Below are positions 42,490 to 51,324 of a stretch of 57,156 nt of DNA, piece by piece. A program made the position numbers and the translations under genes. This DNA is from Alphaproteobacteria bacterium. Lineage in GTDB: Bacteria > Pseudomonadota > Alphaproteobacteria > RF32 > CAG-239. Each line of letters begins with the position of its first letter. The stretch's first letter is position 1. Location of the stretch: contig JAFUSH010000012.1 in NCBI GenBank assembly GCA_017471705.1, forward strand, positions 1 through 57,156. The letters run 5' to 3'. The notes beneath the pieces are model-generated. The model saw only the letters and a list, made by a program, of their open reading frames with translations, was not told where the DNA came from and did no database searches.

Positions 42490-42906
42490 ATGCTTGATAA
42501 CAATGATGTTGATTATTTTTCCGAGCAAACCGGAGATATTGCCGTTGAAGCTTATCCCGAACAGCTTGATTCCGAAAATTCGGGACGCGAGCTGTGGGCT
42601 TTTTGTCTGCGAATAGAAAATAACTCTGATAAAAGAATCTGCTTAATCAAACAAAATTTTTGCATTACAGACAGCCGCGGAAACAATCAATATTATTCGG
42701 CTCAGGGATTTAACGGCGAATTGCCGGATTTGGAACCGGGGGAATATTTCGAATATGAAGATACCGCGACATTTGAGGGAAACGCCGCGGTATTGTATGG
42801 CTTTTGCGAAGCTGTGGATTCTGCCGGTAATCCGCTCAAAATCAAGCTTCCTCTTATGCAGTTAAGTACTGCTGTAAATAAACTTCATCATCCGACTTGT
42901 CACTAA
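42490..42906 (+). CDS. apaG: ApaG-domain protein
   Basis: The 138-residue protein matches the ApaG immunoglobulin-like fold. Recognisable features are an opening strand IAVEAYPEQL, FCLRIENNSDKRICLIKQNFCITDSRG, the LPDLEPGEYFEYEDTA core and the closing ALYGFCE-like strand. The pattern is divergent from enteric ApaG: the usual GVVG.QP loop is replaced by GFNGELPDL. ApaG has been linked to divalent cation efflux, but its biochemical role is unclear. It converges with the lipoprotein gene, overlapping by 4 bases. Confidence 0.72.
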   Translation: MLDNNDVDYFSEQTGDIAVEAYPEQLDSENSGRELWAFCLRIENNSDKRICLIKQNFCITDSRGNNQYYSAQGFNGELPDLEPGEYFEYEDTATFEGNAAVLYGFCEAVDSAGNPLKIKLPLMQLSTAVNKLHHPTCH

Positions 42907-43511
42907 AACTGAGTGACGCTTCTATCATCTTTGATATACATATTCAAATATTTGCGGGCATTGGCTTCCATATAATCATCAAATGATTGGAACAGATTAG
43001 TAACCATCTCGTTCCAATGTTTTTCCTTATCTTCAATGGAAGTATCTATCGGCATAACTAAATCACGATACGCTTCAACCGAAGTTTGTGCCGAAGATTG
43101 ATTATCTATAACCTTGAGCATTACTTTCAAAGTAGCGTGATATTTCAAACGATCTTTAGCAAAAAGTTGTTCCGATTTTTCTTCCGCAGCGGTGACACTG
43201 GCATCTTGAATAACAAATTCTGCCGTGCGATTGGAGTTTAAATCAGCTGCTTCCAAACGCTCTTTTGCCCAAGTTTTAGCGGTCTTTTCAATAGAAATAG
43301 GAAAAAGGTGCTCTACATTCGGACGTGTAAAGGACGGCGTAAATTCCGACTTAACATTGACGGTTTTCACCATTAACGGAATCGGAGCCTTATTATCGAA
43401 ATGCAAATCACCGTATCTTTCCGGTGTTGCCGTGTTATTGTTCATCGTAGAGCAAGCGTTAAGACTGAAAGCGGTTAAAATCGCCAACATCACCTTGAAT
43501 AAACTTTTCAT
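42903..43511 (-). CDS. conserved alphaproteobacterial-type lipoprotein
   Basis: This 202-residue protein has a lipoprotein signal peptide with lipobox SLNAC (Cys at residue 20). The mature part begins with a Ser/Asn-rich linker, then a single alpha/beta domain. It contains VEHLFPISIEKTAKTWAKERL and a central AEFVIQDASVTAAEE, features I associate with uncharacterised lipoproteins of alphaproteobacteria. It is probably anchored in the outer membrane, since residue +2 is Ser and not Asp. Function is unknown. It converges with apaG. Confidence 0.75.
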   Translation of the reverse strand: MKSLFKVMLAILTAFSLNACSTMNNNTATPERYGDLHFDNKAPIPLMVKTVNVKSEFTPSFTRPNVEHLFPISIEKTAKTWAKERLEAADLNSNRTAEFVIQDASVTAAEEKSEQLFAKDRLKYHATLKVMLKVIDNQSSAQTSVEAYRDLVMPIDTSIEDKEKHWNEMVTNLFQSFDDYMEANARKYLNMYIKDDRSVTQF

Positions 43512-43608
43512 ATTCGTATCCTATTTTGTTAAGTTAACTTTAGTCACAAAATAGCCGAGAATGTTTAATATATATTTAAGACTCGCCGCTTTTTGATTTT
43601 AAAAATTC

Positions 43609-43636
43609 TTTACTTCTGTCTATTTTGTGATATAGT
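43609..43636 (+). promoter_or_regulatory. sigma-70 promoter of the gene at 43661
   Basis: The -35 TTTACT (43609-43614), a 16-base spacer and the -10 TATAGT (43631-43636) are followed by a short leader with ACGGAG (43648-43653) before the ATG at 43661. Confidence 0.6.
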
Positions 43637-43660
43637 TAAACAAAATTACGGAGATTTGGT

Positions 43661-44665
43661 ATGACTAAAAGAGACATTGTGATACTATACGAAGAAGCTG
43701 TAAAAGATGTTGTGAAAAATATGGCAGAAATATTTAAAAGCCGTAAATTTCGTCGTTCTAACGGCAACAGCGGTTATCCCGAAGATAAGATTCATAAATA
43801 TGCATTAGAACATTTACTTGATAATGCCGATAAAGAAACTACCTTAAAAATAATTCAAGGTATTGCAAACGGAAAATTTGCAAATACTGCCGACGAACGC
43901 TCGGTGGAGGGATTTGTTTTAAAGGATATTATCCGAGACAATATTCACGACAAAGATATAACGGCAAAATCTTTGGAAGCTATGGAAGAAATGATTAATT
44001 CAACTCGAAAATCTCTTAAAGGCACAGATAAAGAAAAAGCCGTTGCCGATGTGAATTCAATGCAAAATATGCTTTATGCGATTGCCGATTTGCGGGAAGA
44101 TTTTCCGACTTCACTCGGAAAGCAAACTGACCATATCTATGACGTTTATAAACTAATGATGAAAGAATATTCTTTGAGCGGACTGCATAATGACGGCATA
44201 AATCACACTCTTTCCGAAATCGAAGACTATTTCTACGGACGTGACGCGTACAATGATGTCAAAGAAGCCGACATTATTCGTAAACAGGAAAATGCTGCGT
44301 GGGAAACAAAAGAGCAAATAGAAGCATCTAAACAGAGAATCTATAATAAATTTACTAAAAGAGAAGTCGCCGATTATGAGCAACGCCACGCCGATGAAGT
44401 AAAAAAGGAAGATTTACAAGATAAAATTGAGCGCGACAATGTCATAGCCAATCACGAAAATCACATTCGCAGTAAAGAACATCGCAAACAAATAACCGAA
44501 GAAAATTTAAGGCGTAATGAAGAACGCTTAAGCAAGGCTTATGAAAATTTCAAAGATATAGCCAGAAAACCAAAAGAGGGAGATGAAAAAAAGGATAATC
44601 CGATTTCAAACGATGTTCCGAAAAGAGCTGTATTCATCGGACGCGCCGAACCTCGACAGAATTAA
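43661..44665 (+). CDS. charged helical protein of unknown function
   Basis: I do not recognise this 334-residue protein. It has no signal peptide and no membrane segment. The first 200 residues look globular and helical (DKIHKYALEHLLDNADKE, LKDIIRDNIHDKDI). Residues about 205-310 are extremely charged (Lys, Glu, Arg, Gln) and likely form a long coiled coil, and the tail is Pro/Arg-rich. It has its own good promoter and a strong ribosome-binding site (ACGGAG), which suggests real and separate expression. A cytosolic scaffold or a substrate of a secretion system is possible but unsupported. Confidence 0.65.
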   Translation: MTKRDIVILYEEAVKDVVKNMAEIFKSRKFRRSNGNSGYPEDKIHKYALEHLLDNADKETTLKIIQGIANGKFANTADERSVEGFVLKDIIRDNIHDKDITAKSLEAMEEMINSTRKSLKGTDKEKAVADVNSMQNMLYAIADLREDFPTSLGKQTDHIYDVYKLMMKEYSLSGLHNDGINHTLSEIEDYFYGRDAYNDVKEADIIRKQENAAWETKEQIEASKQRIYNKFTKREVADYEQRHADEVKKEDLQDKIERDNVIANHENHIRSKEHRKQITEENLRRNEERLSKAYENFKDIARKPKEGDEKKDNPISNDVPKRAVFIGRAEPRQN

Positions 44666-44710
44666 TGAAAATACCTGTTATCAATCTTCAGATGCTTTTT
44701 TGATTTAGGG

Positions 44711-45613
44711 TCAATGTTTTATCAATTCCCCTTTATCAAACGAATATACTTGTCCGCAGAAATTACAGGTAGCGATGATTTTGCCGTTTTCTGCCATATT
44801 ATCAATATCTTCTTTTTTCATAGAACTTAAAGTATTGAGTAACTTTTCTCTGCTGCAGCGGCAACCGAAACCGTATTCGTTTTCTTTAGTCACGCGCACC
44901 TGATGTTCGTGAAACAAACGGAACAAAATATCTTCCAAACTCAGGTTTTTATCAAATATTTCTTCCTGTTTGAGGCTGTCGGTCAATATTTTATCTTCAT
45001 TCCATAGTTCATTAAATTCATTTTCATCTTCTGAAGCATCTTTTCCGCCTTTGGTCGGCATTTTTTGAATTAAAATACCGGCAGACTTCCAAGAATCACC
45101 GTCTTTTTGCAAAAATAACCGCAAGTGTGTGTCTATCTGCTCGGAATTTTTAAAATAACGCAATGCGCATTCCGCCAGATTTTTACCCTGCAAATCCACT
45201 ACGCCTTGGTAAAGGTCGGTATTTCTGCCTTGGTCAATGGTAAAGATAAGATTACCCTGCCCCAACCAATGCGGCGCCGGCTCGATTTCACCTTCCGTTT
45301 TGCGTAAAGCTTGTGCTTCTTCAATAGCTTTGGCATCGTATTTTGCGGTTGCCCGCACCTTACCGGCAGAGGTTACATCGGCAACCAATACCGAAAGAGG
45401 ACCGTTTCCCTGCATTTGCAAAGTAAAAATACCCTCAAATTTCATCAAAGAAGCGATTAAAACCCCCAAAGCGGAGGTTTCCGCCACCGCCGCGGCTACA
45501 TTATCCGGATAGGTTTGGTGTGTGAAAATATCGTTTAACACATTATCCAAGCGTACAATTCGTCCGCGAAAAACATTATTGTCCAAATTAAAAAATAAGC
45601 ATTTATCGTTCAT
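44711..45613 (-). CDS. hslO: redox-regulated chaperone Hsp33
   Basis: Hsp33 is a cytosolic holdase switched on by oxidation. The 300-residue protein carries the zinc/disulfide switch in the C-terminal part as CRCSREKLL followed by CNFCGQVYSF, a CXC-X(~30)-CXXC pattern typical of the family. The N-terminal domain contains the SLMKFEGIFTLQMQGNGPLSVLVADVT segments of the family. It is divergently placed to recX and follows no obvious operon. Confidence 0.95.
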   Translation of the reverse strand: MNDKCLFFNLDNNVFRGRIVRLDNVLNDIFTHQTYPDNVAAAVAETSALGVLIASLMKFEGIFTLQMQGNGPLSVLVADVTSAGKVRATAKYDAKAIEEAQALRKTEGEIEPAPHWLGQGNLIFTIDQGRNTDLYQGVVDLQGKNLAECALRYFKNSEQIDTHLRLFLQKDGDSWKSAGILIQKMPTKGGKDASEDENEFNELWNEDKILTDSLKQEEIFDKNLSLEDILFRLFHEHQVRVTKENEYGFGCRCSREKLLNTLSSMKKEDIDNMAENGKIIATCNFCGQVYSFDKGELIKH

Positions 45614-45677
45614 TATTTAAAAACCTCTTTTGTTATACAATTGTTGCAAATTTAGTTTATTTTAAAGGAATTTTCAA

Positions 45678-46250
45678 GTGCTTAACTTTGATAATGAAAA
45701 TAATAACAATTTTTCGGCGGCTCGCAAACGAAAACCGCAGAAAAAAATTACTCCCGCACGTTTGAAAAACATCGGTCTTTACTATCTCAAACGATTTGAA
45801 TCATCGGTGGAAAATCTGCGAACCGTATTACATCGGCGCGCAGATGCATACGCGCGTGAAAATCCGGATTGGAAAAAAGAAGAGGCTTATCAATGGATTG
45901 AAGAAATATTGCAAGAATTTGAGCGCTTGCATTATTTGGACGATACGCGTTATGCCGAAATTAAAATCCGCGGATATCTGAACGCCGGAAAACCGGCGCG
46001 CTATATTGAAACTAAATTAAAAGCAAAAGGGGTAAGTACTGATAAAATTTCCCAAATATTGGAAGAACAGGAATACAACCCGTTTGATATGGCGCTGAAA
46101 TTGGCAAAACGCAAAAAAATCGGACCTTATCGACCGGAGGAAATCAGACGCGAATCCAAACAAAAAGATATGGCAACCCTAATCCGCGCCGGATTTGATT
46201 ATGATGTGGTCTGCGATGTTTTGAATTATGAAATTGATGACGATAATTAA
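45678..46250 (+). CDS. recX: RecX family regulatory protein
   Basis: RecX caps RecA filaments and limits strand exchange. The 190-residue protein consists of helical RecX repeats: a first unit (GLYYLKRFESSVENLRTVL), a second (YLDDTRYAEIKIRGYLNAGKPARYIETKLKAKGV) and a third (KKIGPYR with the DVVCDVL end). A basic N-terminal tail (about 1-30) precedes them. recA is not in this window. The last 4 bases overlap the converging 80-residue gene. Confidence 0.88.
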   Translation: MLNFDNENNNNFSAARKRKPQKKITPARLKNIGLYYLKRFESSVENLRTVLHRRADAYARENPDWKKEEAYQWIEEILQEFERLHYLDDTRYAEIKIRGYLNAGKPARYIETKLKAKGVSTDKISQILEEQEYNPFDMALKLAKRKKIGPYRPEEIRRESKQKDMATLIRAGFDYDVVCDVLNYEIDDDN

Positions 46251-46489
46251 CCGTAAACTCTTTTAGCTCGGAATTTATTTTTTTTCAAACGGCTGCACTT
46301 ATCTGAACGAAAGGGAAAACGATTTTTTGTAATCCTTTTAATATATTTAATCACTTTGTTAAATTCATCTTCGGTCATAAATTGAGCAGCCATTCGCAAA
46401 TCGTATTCGGCAACACTTACTTTTTCATAATAATCAATGGTATGGTGTATATTGATGTTACCGTCAAAATCAAGCATATCCTCAGACAT
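46247..46489 (-). CDS. small protein of unknown function with structured leader
   Basis: This 80-residue protein has an acidic N-terminal half and a strongly basic tail (SRLKKNKFRAKRVYG). I do not recognise it. The helical centre (EYDLRMAAQFMTEDEFNKVIKYIKRI) and basic end could bind nucleic acid, but that is a guess. AGGGAG stands 9 bases before the ATG. A sigma-70 promoter at 46707-46735 and a 200-base structured stretch precede it. It converges with recX. The presence of promoter, leader and ribosome-binding site argues that the gene is real. Confidence 0.6.
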   Translation of the reverse strand: MSEDMLDFDGNINIHHTIDYYEKVSVAEYDLRMAAQFMTEDEFNKVIKYIKRITKNRFPFRSDKCSRLKKNKFRAKRVYG

Positions 46490-46529
46490 TTTTCAATACT
46501 CCCTAAAAAATAAAGCCGCTTGATGAGAG

Positions 46530-46698
46530 CGACCGGAAGTTGAGAACTATACCTAAATAGTGCGGCATATTGACTGTAAACGACTTATTTTGCCGCCTTC
46601 CGGTCGTATTATTAACCAGAAAGCGCGCAAAAGTTTCGTCTTTGCACATAAGACGTTAGGTAAAAGGTTCTCACACCTTAAGCAAGTTATCATCTTGC
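46530..46698 (-). ncRNA. unassigned structured RNA or regulatory leader
   Basis: Several inverted repeats are packed here. A 10-bp stem CGACCGGAAG/CTTCCGGTCG (46530-46539 with 46597-46606) encloses GCGGCA/TGCCGC (46562-46567 with 46591-46596). A second long-range pairing, GAGAAC plus ACCTAA (46542-46556) with TTAGGT plus GTTCTC (46656-46672), crosses the first. The two would therefore form a pseudoknot or alternative folds. Local hairpins are CGTCTT/AAGACG (46637-46655) and GCAAG/CTTGC (46682-46698). The minus strand has a promoter, so it is read as a leader of the 80-residue gene or a separate small RNA. I could not match it to 6S, tmRNA, RNase P or SRP RNA. Confidence 0.5.
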
Positions 46699-46706
46699 CT
46701 AAAGAA

Positions 46707-46735
46707 AAAATACAAAATTTGCGGCGTAAAGTCAA
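46707..46735 (-). promoter_or_regulatory. sigma-70 promoter for the structured leader
   Basis: On the minus strand there is a -35 TTGACT (46730-46735), a 17-base spacer and TATTTT as -10 (46707-46712), pointing through the structured region toward the 80-residue gene. Confidence 0.5.
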
Positions 46736-46768
46736 GTTCTGTTTAGCTAAATATCTTTAAATTTTTAA

Positions 46769-46797
46769 TTGCCATAATCACAAAATGATATTATAGT
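46769..46797 (+). promoter_or_regulatory. sigma-70 promoter of the restriction-modification cassette
   Basis: The -35 TTGCCA (46769-46774), a 17-base spacer and the -10 TATAGT (46792-46797) lie about 20 bases upstream of the first methyltransferase ATG, with AGGGAA in between. Confidence 0.65.
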
Positions 46798-46817
46798 GTT
46801 TTCATAGGGAATTTACT

Positions 46818-47756
46818 ATGAACGCATATCCTGTCTTAAAAAATGAAGTATTTGAAGAAATAAATGCCAAACCAGTATTAAAATGGGCTGGTGGTAAAGG
46901 TATGCTTTTACCTAAAATTACAGAACATCTTCCTACTAAATTGAAATTTGGAGCAATAAAACGATACATTGAGCCTTTTATTGGTGGTGGAGCTGTATTT
47001 TTTGATATTGCAAACAATTATAATTTTGAGGATGCTTACCTCTTTGATATAAATCCCGAATTAGTTATTTTATACAATGTTATCAAATATGATGTAGATG
47101 ATTTGATTACAGAACTCTTTGAATTGCAGCATAGATATAATATTTCCGAAGACAAAACAAATTTTTACTATGCTGTTCGTGATGAATATAATTTGTTCGA
47201 TAAACAGATAGATGCAAATAACTATACTAAGGATTTTGTTAGAAGAGCTGCATTAACTGTATGTCTTAATCGGACTTGTTTTAATGGATTATATCGTGTT
47301 AATTCTAAAGGGTTATTTAATGTTCCTGTTGGAAAGTATAAAAATCCACGAATTTTAGATGAAGATAATTTAAGAGAAGTGGCTAAAGCTTTGCAATATG
47401 CCACAATTATACAGACAGATTTTGCAAAAGTCTTGAACTATGTGAATAAAGATAGCTTCGTTTACTATGATCCACCATATCGCCCAATTAATGCAAGTTC
47501 ATTTAATTCATATGCAGTGGGTGATTTTGATGATAATGAACAAAAACGTCTTCAATGTGTTTTTGTTAAAGCTGATAAAGTCGGAGCTTTGCAGATGTTA
47601 AGCAATTCAGATCCGACCAATTATAATCCCGATGACAACTTTTTTGATGATTTGTATGCCAAATATAATATTCACCGTATTTGGGCAAAACGTATGATAA
47701 ATTCTAATCCTAATGGTCGAGATGGTGTGAGAGAACTTTTAATAACGAATTATTGA
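46818..47756 (+). CDS. DNA adenine N6-methyltransferase, Dam/DpnM (D12) type
   Basis: This 312-residue SAM-dependent enzyme is of the alpha class. The SAM-binding motif [12 protein letters not shown] (about residues 21-32) is followed by [15 protein letters not shown] and, far downstream, the catalytic DPPY in [15 protein letters not shown] (about 215-229). This order is that of Dam, M.DpnIIA and M.EcoRV relatives, so it methylates adenine, with GATC the most likely target. The base composition and codon choice look more AT-rich than the neighbouring housekeeping genes, consistent with acquisition. It is first in a three-gene cassette, 1 base before the next methyltransferase. Confidence 0.92.
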   Translation: MNAYPVLKNEVFEEINAKPVLKWAGGKGMLLPKITEHLPTKLKFGAIKRYIEPFIGGGAVFFDIANNYNFEDAYLFDINPELVILYNVIKYDVDDLITELFELQHRYNISEDKTNFYYAVRDEYNLFDKQIDANNYTKDFVRRAALTVCLNRTCFNGLYRVNSKGLFNVPVGKYKNPRILDEDNLREVAKALQYATIIQTDFAKVLNYVNKDSFVYYDPPYRPINASSFNSYAVGDFDDNEQKRLQCVFVKADKVGALQMLSNSDPTNYNPDDNFFDDLYAKYNIHRIWAKRMINSNPNGRDGVRELLITNY

Positions 47757-47757
47757 T

Positions 47758-48528
47758 ATGAAGAAAAGCTATCGTTTATATTGTGATGATTGTATAGAAC
47801 GGTTAAAGGAAATCCCAGAAAATACCTTTGATATGATTTTTGCAGATCCACCATATATGCTCTCAAATGGAGGAATTTCTTGCCAAAATGGCAAAGTCGT
47901 TTCGGTAAATAAGGGTGATTGGGATAAAAGTAAAGGGTTTGAAGAAGATTTTGAATTTCATAAAAAATGGCTTACTGAGTGTAAAAGAGTATTAAAACGC
48001 AATGGAACCTTATGGGTATCTGGAACATATCACAGTATTTATTCTTGTGGATTTGCTATACAATTATTGGGTTATCACATATTAAATGACATTACTTGGT
48101 TTAAGCCGAATGCCAGTCCCAATATGTCTTGTCGTTATTTTACAGCCAGTCACGAAACATTAATTTGGGCGAGAAAAGATAAAAAAGCTAAGCATACATT
48201 TAATTATGATTTAATGAAAAATGGTAATTTCCCGAAAGATTTTATAAAAAAACAAGATACACAAATGCGAAGTGTTTGGGCGATAGGTACTCCACCAAAA
48301 AAAGAAAAAATATTCGGTAAGCACCCGACTCAAAAGCCATTAGACCTTTTGGAACGTATAATTTTAGCTTGTACAAATGAAGATGATTTAATTTTAGACC
48401 CTTTTATGGGGAGTGGAACTACGGGAGTCGCAGCCGTCAAGTTAAACCGCAAATTTGTAGGTATTGAAAAAGAGTCAGATTTTGTTGCATTGGCAGAAAA
48501 AAGAATCTATGATGCCTTTATAAGTTAA
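47758..48528 (+). CDS. second DNA methyltransferase, DpnA type (beta class)
   Basis: This 256-residue enzyme has catalytic DPPY at the N-terminus ([15 protein letters not shown], about residues 24-38) and the SAM motif near the C-terminus ([15 protein letters not shown]). That is the beta-class order. The overall layout, including the [20 protein letters not shown] segment, resembles M.DpnIIB (DpnA), which in the DpnII system can also methylate single-stranded GATC. A pair of DpnM-like and DpnA-like enzymes is a recognised arrangement of GATC systems. Target specificity is inferred. It lies 1 base after the first methyltransferase and 14 bases before the nuclease gene. Confidence 0.9.
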   Translation: MKKSYRLYCDDCIERLKEIPENTFDMIFADPPYMLSNGGISCQNGKVVSVNKGDWDKSKGFEEDFEFHKKWLTECKRVLKRNGTLWVSGTYHSIYSCGFAIQLLGYHILNDITWFKPNASPNMSCRYFTASHETLIWARKDKKAKHTFNYDLMKNGNFPKDFIKKQDTQMRSVWAIGTPPKKEKIFGKHPTQKPLDLLERIILACTNEDDLILDPFMGSGTTGVAAVKLNRKFVGIEKESDFVALAEKRIYDAFIS

Positions 48529-48542
48529 TTGGAGAAGCAGAA

Positions 48543-49082
48543 ATGAAAGAAAATGGAATTGGGGGAGCAAATACAAAAACAGGATTAGTTTTTGAAGGAA
48601 AAACCGATTTGCAAACTTTTCTATGTGGTCAGAAAGGATATTCTTGTGAAACAGATCCCCGTGGTTGGATTTTAGTTAAATACAACAAAGAAGAAGTTGC
48701 TTCAATTTTCAAAAAAACAGCATTATATAAGTTCCTTAACTACCGAGGTGTTGAATGGAAAACCATTTTATCTAAGAAACTATTACCGGACGATTCCATT
48801 TATGTTGTGTGTAACAATACATTTTTTGTTATAGAATGTAAGTTTCAAAAAGTGGCAGGATCTGTTGATGAAAAGTTACAAACCTGTGACTTTAAAAAGA
48901 AACAATATAAAAAGCTTTTATCTCAATTGAATATGGAAGTAGAATATATTTACTTATTAAGTGATTGGTTTAAGCAGAAACAATATATGGACGTCCTTGA
49001 TTACATTAATAGCGTAGGTTGTTCATATTACTTCAATTATATTCCATTAACGAAGTTTGGATTACCAGTTCCAAGAAAGTAA
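48543..49082 (+). CDS. candidate type II restriction endonuclease, PD-(D/E)XK-like
   Basis: This 179-residue protein follows the two methyltransferases in the same operon. A PD-(D/E)XK core is readable: LPDDSIYVV (Asp about 83-84), then FFVIECKFQ (Glu 98, Lys 100) with a beta strand between them. A distinctive N-terminal motif GGANTKTGLVFEGKTDL includes a conserved-looking acidic residue. It is much shorter than DpnII (about 290 residues), and I see no resemblance to it. Its role as the cognate nuclease is inferred from position and the catalytic pattern; the cut site is unknown. GGAG precedes the ATG. It converges with parE, 2 bases apart. Confidence 0.75.
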   Translation: MKENGIGGANTKTGLVFEGKTDLQTFLCGQKGYSCETDPRGWILVKYNKEEVASIFKKTALYKFLNYRGVEWKTILSKKLLPDDSIYVVCNNTFFVIECKFQKVAGSVDEKLQTCDFKKKQYKKLLSQLNMEVEYIYLLSDWFKQKQYMDVLDYINSVGCSYYFNYIPLTKFGLPVPRK

Positions 49083-49084
49083 TA

Positions 49085-51076
49085 TTAAATATCCAGATTA
49101 TCCACGAATTTAGCACGCTCGATGATAAAGCGGAAGCGCTGTTCCGGATCTTTTCCCATCAAGCGTTCCACCTGTCGGCGGGTTTCAAAATCTTCGGCTC
49201 TGCCCTCTTCGGTATTGGTACTCGGAATCATTACCCTCAGCAATATGCGATTGTTTTTATCCATCGTGGTTTCTTTTAGTTGTGTCGGGCTCATTTCACC
49301 TAAACCTTTAAAACGGCTTATATCCGGTTTAGTATTGCCTTTTACGACTTTCTTCAAAATCTTATCTTTTTCTTCGTCATCCAAAGCGTAATAGTTTTTA
49401 CCGCCGGCTACAATTTTATACAACGGCGGAGTGGCAATAAACAAATGCCCGTTTTCGATAAGCTTCGGCATATGCTGATAGAAAAATGTCATCAATAGCG
49501 AAGTAATATGCGCTCCATCGACATCGGCATCGGTCATTATAATGATTTTTTCATAACGCAGATTATCTTCATTGTAATTTTCTTTAACCCCGCAACCGAG
49601 AGCTTCAATCATATCTTTGATTTCCTGATTCTGACCGATGCGCTCAACCGAAGCACTTGCAACATTAAGTATTTTACCGCGCAACGGCAAAATGGCCTGC
49701 GTTACTCTGTCACGCCCCTGTTTAGCGGAGCCGCCGGCAGAATCTCCCTCGACGATAAATATTTCGGTATTTTCGGCCGCCGCCTGCGAACAATCGGCAA
49801 GTTTCCCCGGCAGACGCAATTTTTTGGTCGGAGCCTTGCGAAGCTGTTGCTTTTCTTCTTTTTTCTTTTTGCGCGCTTCTGCTCTCTCCAACACGTAGTT
49901 CATTAAGGTATTGGCATTTTCGATATCGGCGGAAAGCCAGTGATCAAACGAATCTTTAACTGCGGTTTCCACCAAATGTATCGCTTTGGTAGAGGTTAAT
50001 TTATCTTTGGTTTGCCCCTGAAATTGCGGGTCGGTAATAAATACCGAAAGCATCAGGCAGGCATCGCTCAAGAAGTCATCTGCAGTTACCGCAGAAACCT
50101 TTTTGATATTTGCCATATCGCCGTATTCTTTCAAACCGCGCATTAAAGCCGAGCGAAATCCGGTTTCGTGCGTACCGCCGTCCGGAGTAATAACCGTGTT
50201 GCAATAAGAATATGAAAAACCCTGTTCATCCAACGGCCACGTAATTGCCCATTCGACACGTCCTTCATTATTGGCAAGTTCCGACTCACCGATAAAAGCT
50301 TCACGGTTAACGGTTGCTCTGTCACCGATTTGAATATTCAAAAAGTCAGCCAATCCATTCGGGTAATGCAGCTCAGCGCTTTGCGGAGTAGCATCTCCTT
50401 CGGCTATCAATTCCGGTGCACAGCTCCAATTTATTTTCACCCCCTTGAACAAAAACGCCTTGGAACGCGCCATCCGGTATATGCGATTGACAATAAACTC
50501 ATTATTACCTTCAAATATCTCGGCATCCGGTTTAAAGGTAATCGACGTGCCTCTGCGATTTGGACAATTGCCGATGAACTCCAGTTTGGTAAGCGGTTTA
50601 CCCTTTGAATATTCCTGCCGATATAACTTTTTATCGCGCGCAACTTCAACAATCAGTTTTTCGGATAAAGCGTTGACGACAGATAAACCGACGCCGTGCA
50701 ACCCTCCGGAAACTTTATAAACTCCGCCGCCGAATTTACCGCCGGAATGTAAAGTGGTTAAAATGACCTCCAATGCGGAAACCCCCGGATATTTCGGGTG
50801 TTCGTCCACCGGAATCCCGCGTCCGTTATCGGTAACGGTAACCGAACCGTCGGCATTAACCGTAACGTCAATATGGTTGGCATATCCGGCAACTGCCTCA
50901 TCCATAGAATTATCCAAAATTTCCGCCACCAGATGATGCATAGCTTGTATATCGGTGCCGCCGATGTACATTCCCGGACGATGACGTACCGGCTCCAAGC
51001 CTTCCAAAACCTCAATATCCTGAGCCGAATATTCGATTTTCCCCTGAGTGGAAGAAGTTTCAAACAAATCAGTCAT
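49085..51076 (-). CDS. parE: DNA topoisomerase IV subunit B
   Basis: ParE supplies ATP-driven gate closure for chromosome decatenation with ParC. The 663-residue length and the opening YSAQDIEVLEGLEPVRHRPGMYIGGTD favour ParE over GyrB, which is longer. A GHKL ATPase site (EILDNSMDEAVAG, VTDNGRGIPV, GGLHGVGLSVVNALS), the EGDSAGGSAKQGRDR Toprim motif and the MTDADVDGAHI metal site are present. The start at 51076 is set by GAGGG upstream of the ATG; the longer frame begins inside that ribosome-binding site. Convergent with the nuclease gene. Confidence 0.94.
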   Translation of the reverse strand: MTDLFETSSTQGKIEYSAQDIEVLEGLEPVRHRPGMYIGGTDIQAMHHLVAEILDNSMDEAVAGYANHIDVTVNADGSVTVTDNGRGIPVDEHPKYPGVSALEVILTTLHSGGKFGGGVYKVSGGLHGVGLSVVNALSEKLIVEVARDKKLYRQEYSKGKPLTKLEFIGNCPNRRGTSITFKPDAEIFEGNNEFIVNRIYRMARSKAFLFKGVKINWSCAPELIAEGDATPQSAELHYPNGLADFLNIQIGDRATVNREAFIGESELANNEGRVEWAITWPLDEQGFSYSYCNTVITPDGGTHETGFRSALMRGLKEYGDMANIKKVSAVTADDFLSDACLMLSVFITDPQFQGQTKDKLTSTKAIHLVETAVKDSFDHWLSADIENANTLMNYVLERAEARKKKKEEKQQLRKAPTKKLRLPGKLADCSQAAAENTEIFIVEGDSAGGSAKQGRDRVTQAILPLRGKILNVASASVERIGQNQEIKDMIEALGCGVKENYNEDNLRYEKIIIMTDADVDGAHITSLLMTFFYQHMPKLIENGHLFIATPPLYKIVAGGKNYYALDDEEKDKILKKVVKGNTKPDISRFKGLGEMSPTQLKETTMDKNNRILLRVMIPSTNTEEGRAEDFETRRQVERLMGKDPEQRFRFIIERAKFVDNLDI

Positions 51077-51264
51077 TTTTACCCTCAAAGTCTTTCAAAT
51101 TGCCGATAAAATATAGCAATTATGCAGGTATTTCAAGTAAAAATCCCTATTCATAAACAAAAAAACATTTGCTATTATCCGTTGCCCTACAAATCTCTAT
51201 AGAAACTGTTGTAATTAATAACAGCAATTTATGGGAAAAATATGCCGCAAATTTTAAAATAATA

Positions 51265-51292
51265 TTGACAAAATTTTCATTTATGCTACAAT
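51265..51292 (+). promoter_or_regulatory. strong promoter of the gene at 51325
   Basis: A perfect -35 TTGACA (51265-51270), a 16-base spacer and the -10 TACAAT (51287-51292) are present. An extended TGC precedes the -10. The leader is short, with TTGGAGAA before the ATG. Confidence 0.8.
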
Positions 51293-51324
51293 ACAATCAT
51301 CTGAATGTTACTTGGAGAATAAGA

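Noticed and set aside
46562..46610. Possible SRP RNA because the minus strand contains CCGGAAGG
   Set aside because: The flanking AGCA/GCC bulge pattern of the SRP domain IV is missing and the motif lies in one arm of a perfect inverted repeat.
46553..46760. 60- and 66-codon open frames on both strands inside the structured region
   Set aside because: Both lack ribosome-binding sites and recognisable protein character; the region is better explained by RNA structure.
46748..49093. 8-base direct repeat TAAATATC flanking the restriction-modification cassette (46748-46755 and 49086-49093) as a possible insertion footprint
   Set aside because: It is an AT-only-plus-one-C 8-mer in an AT-rich region and the right copy overlaps the parE stop codon, so chance is a sufficient explanation without an empty-site comparison.
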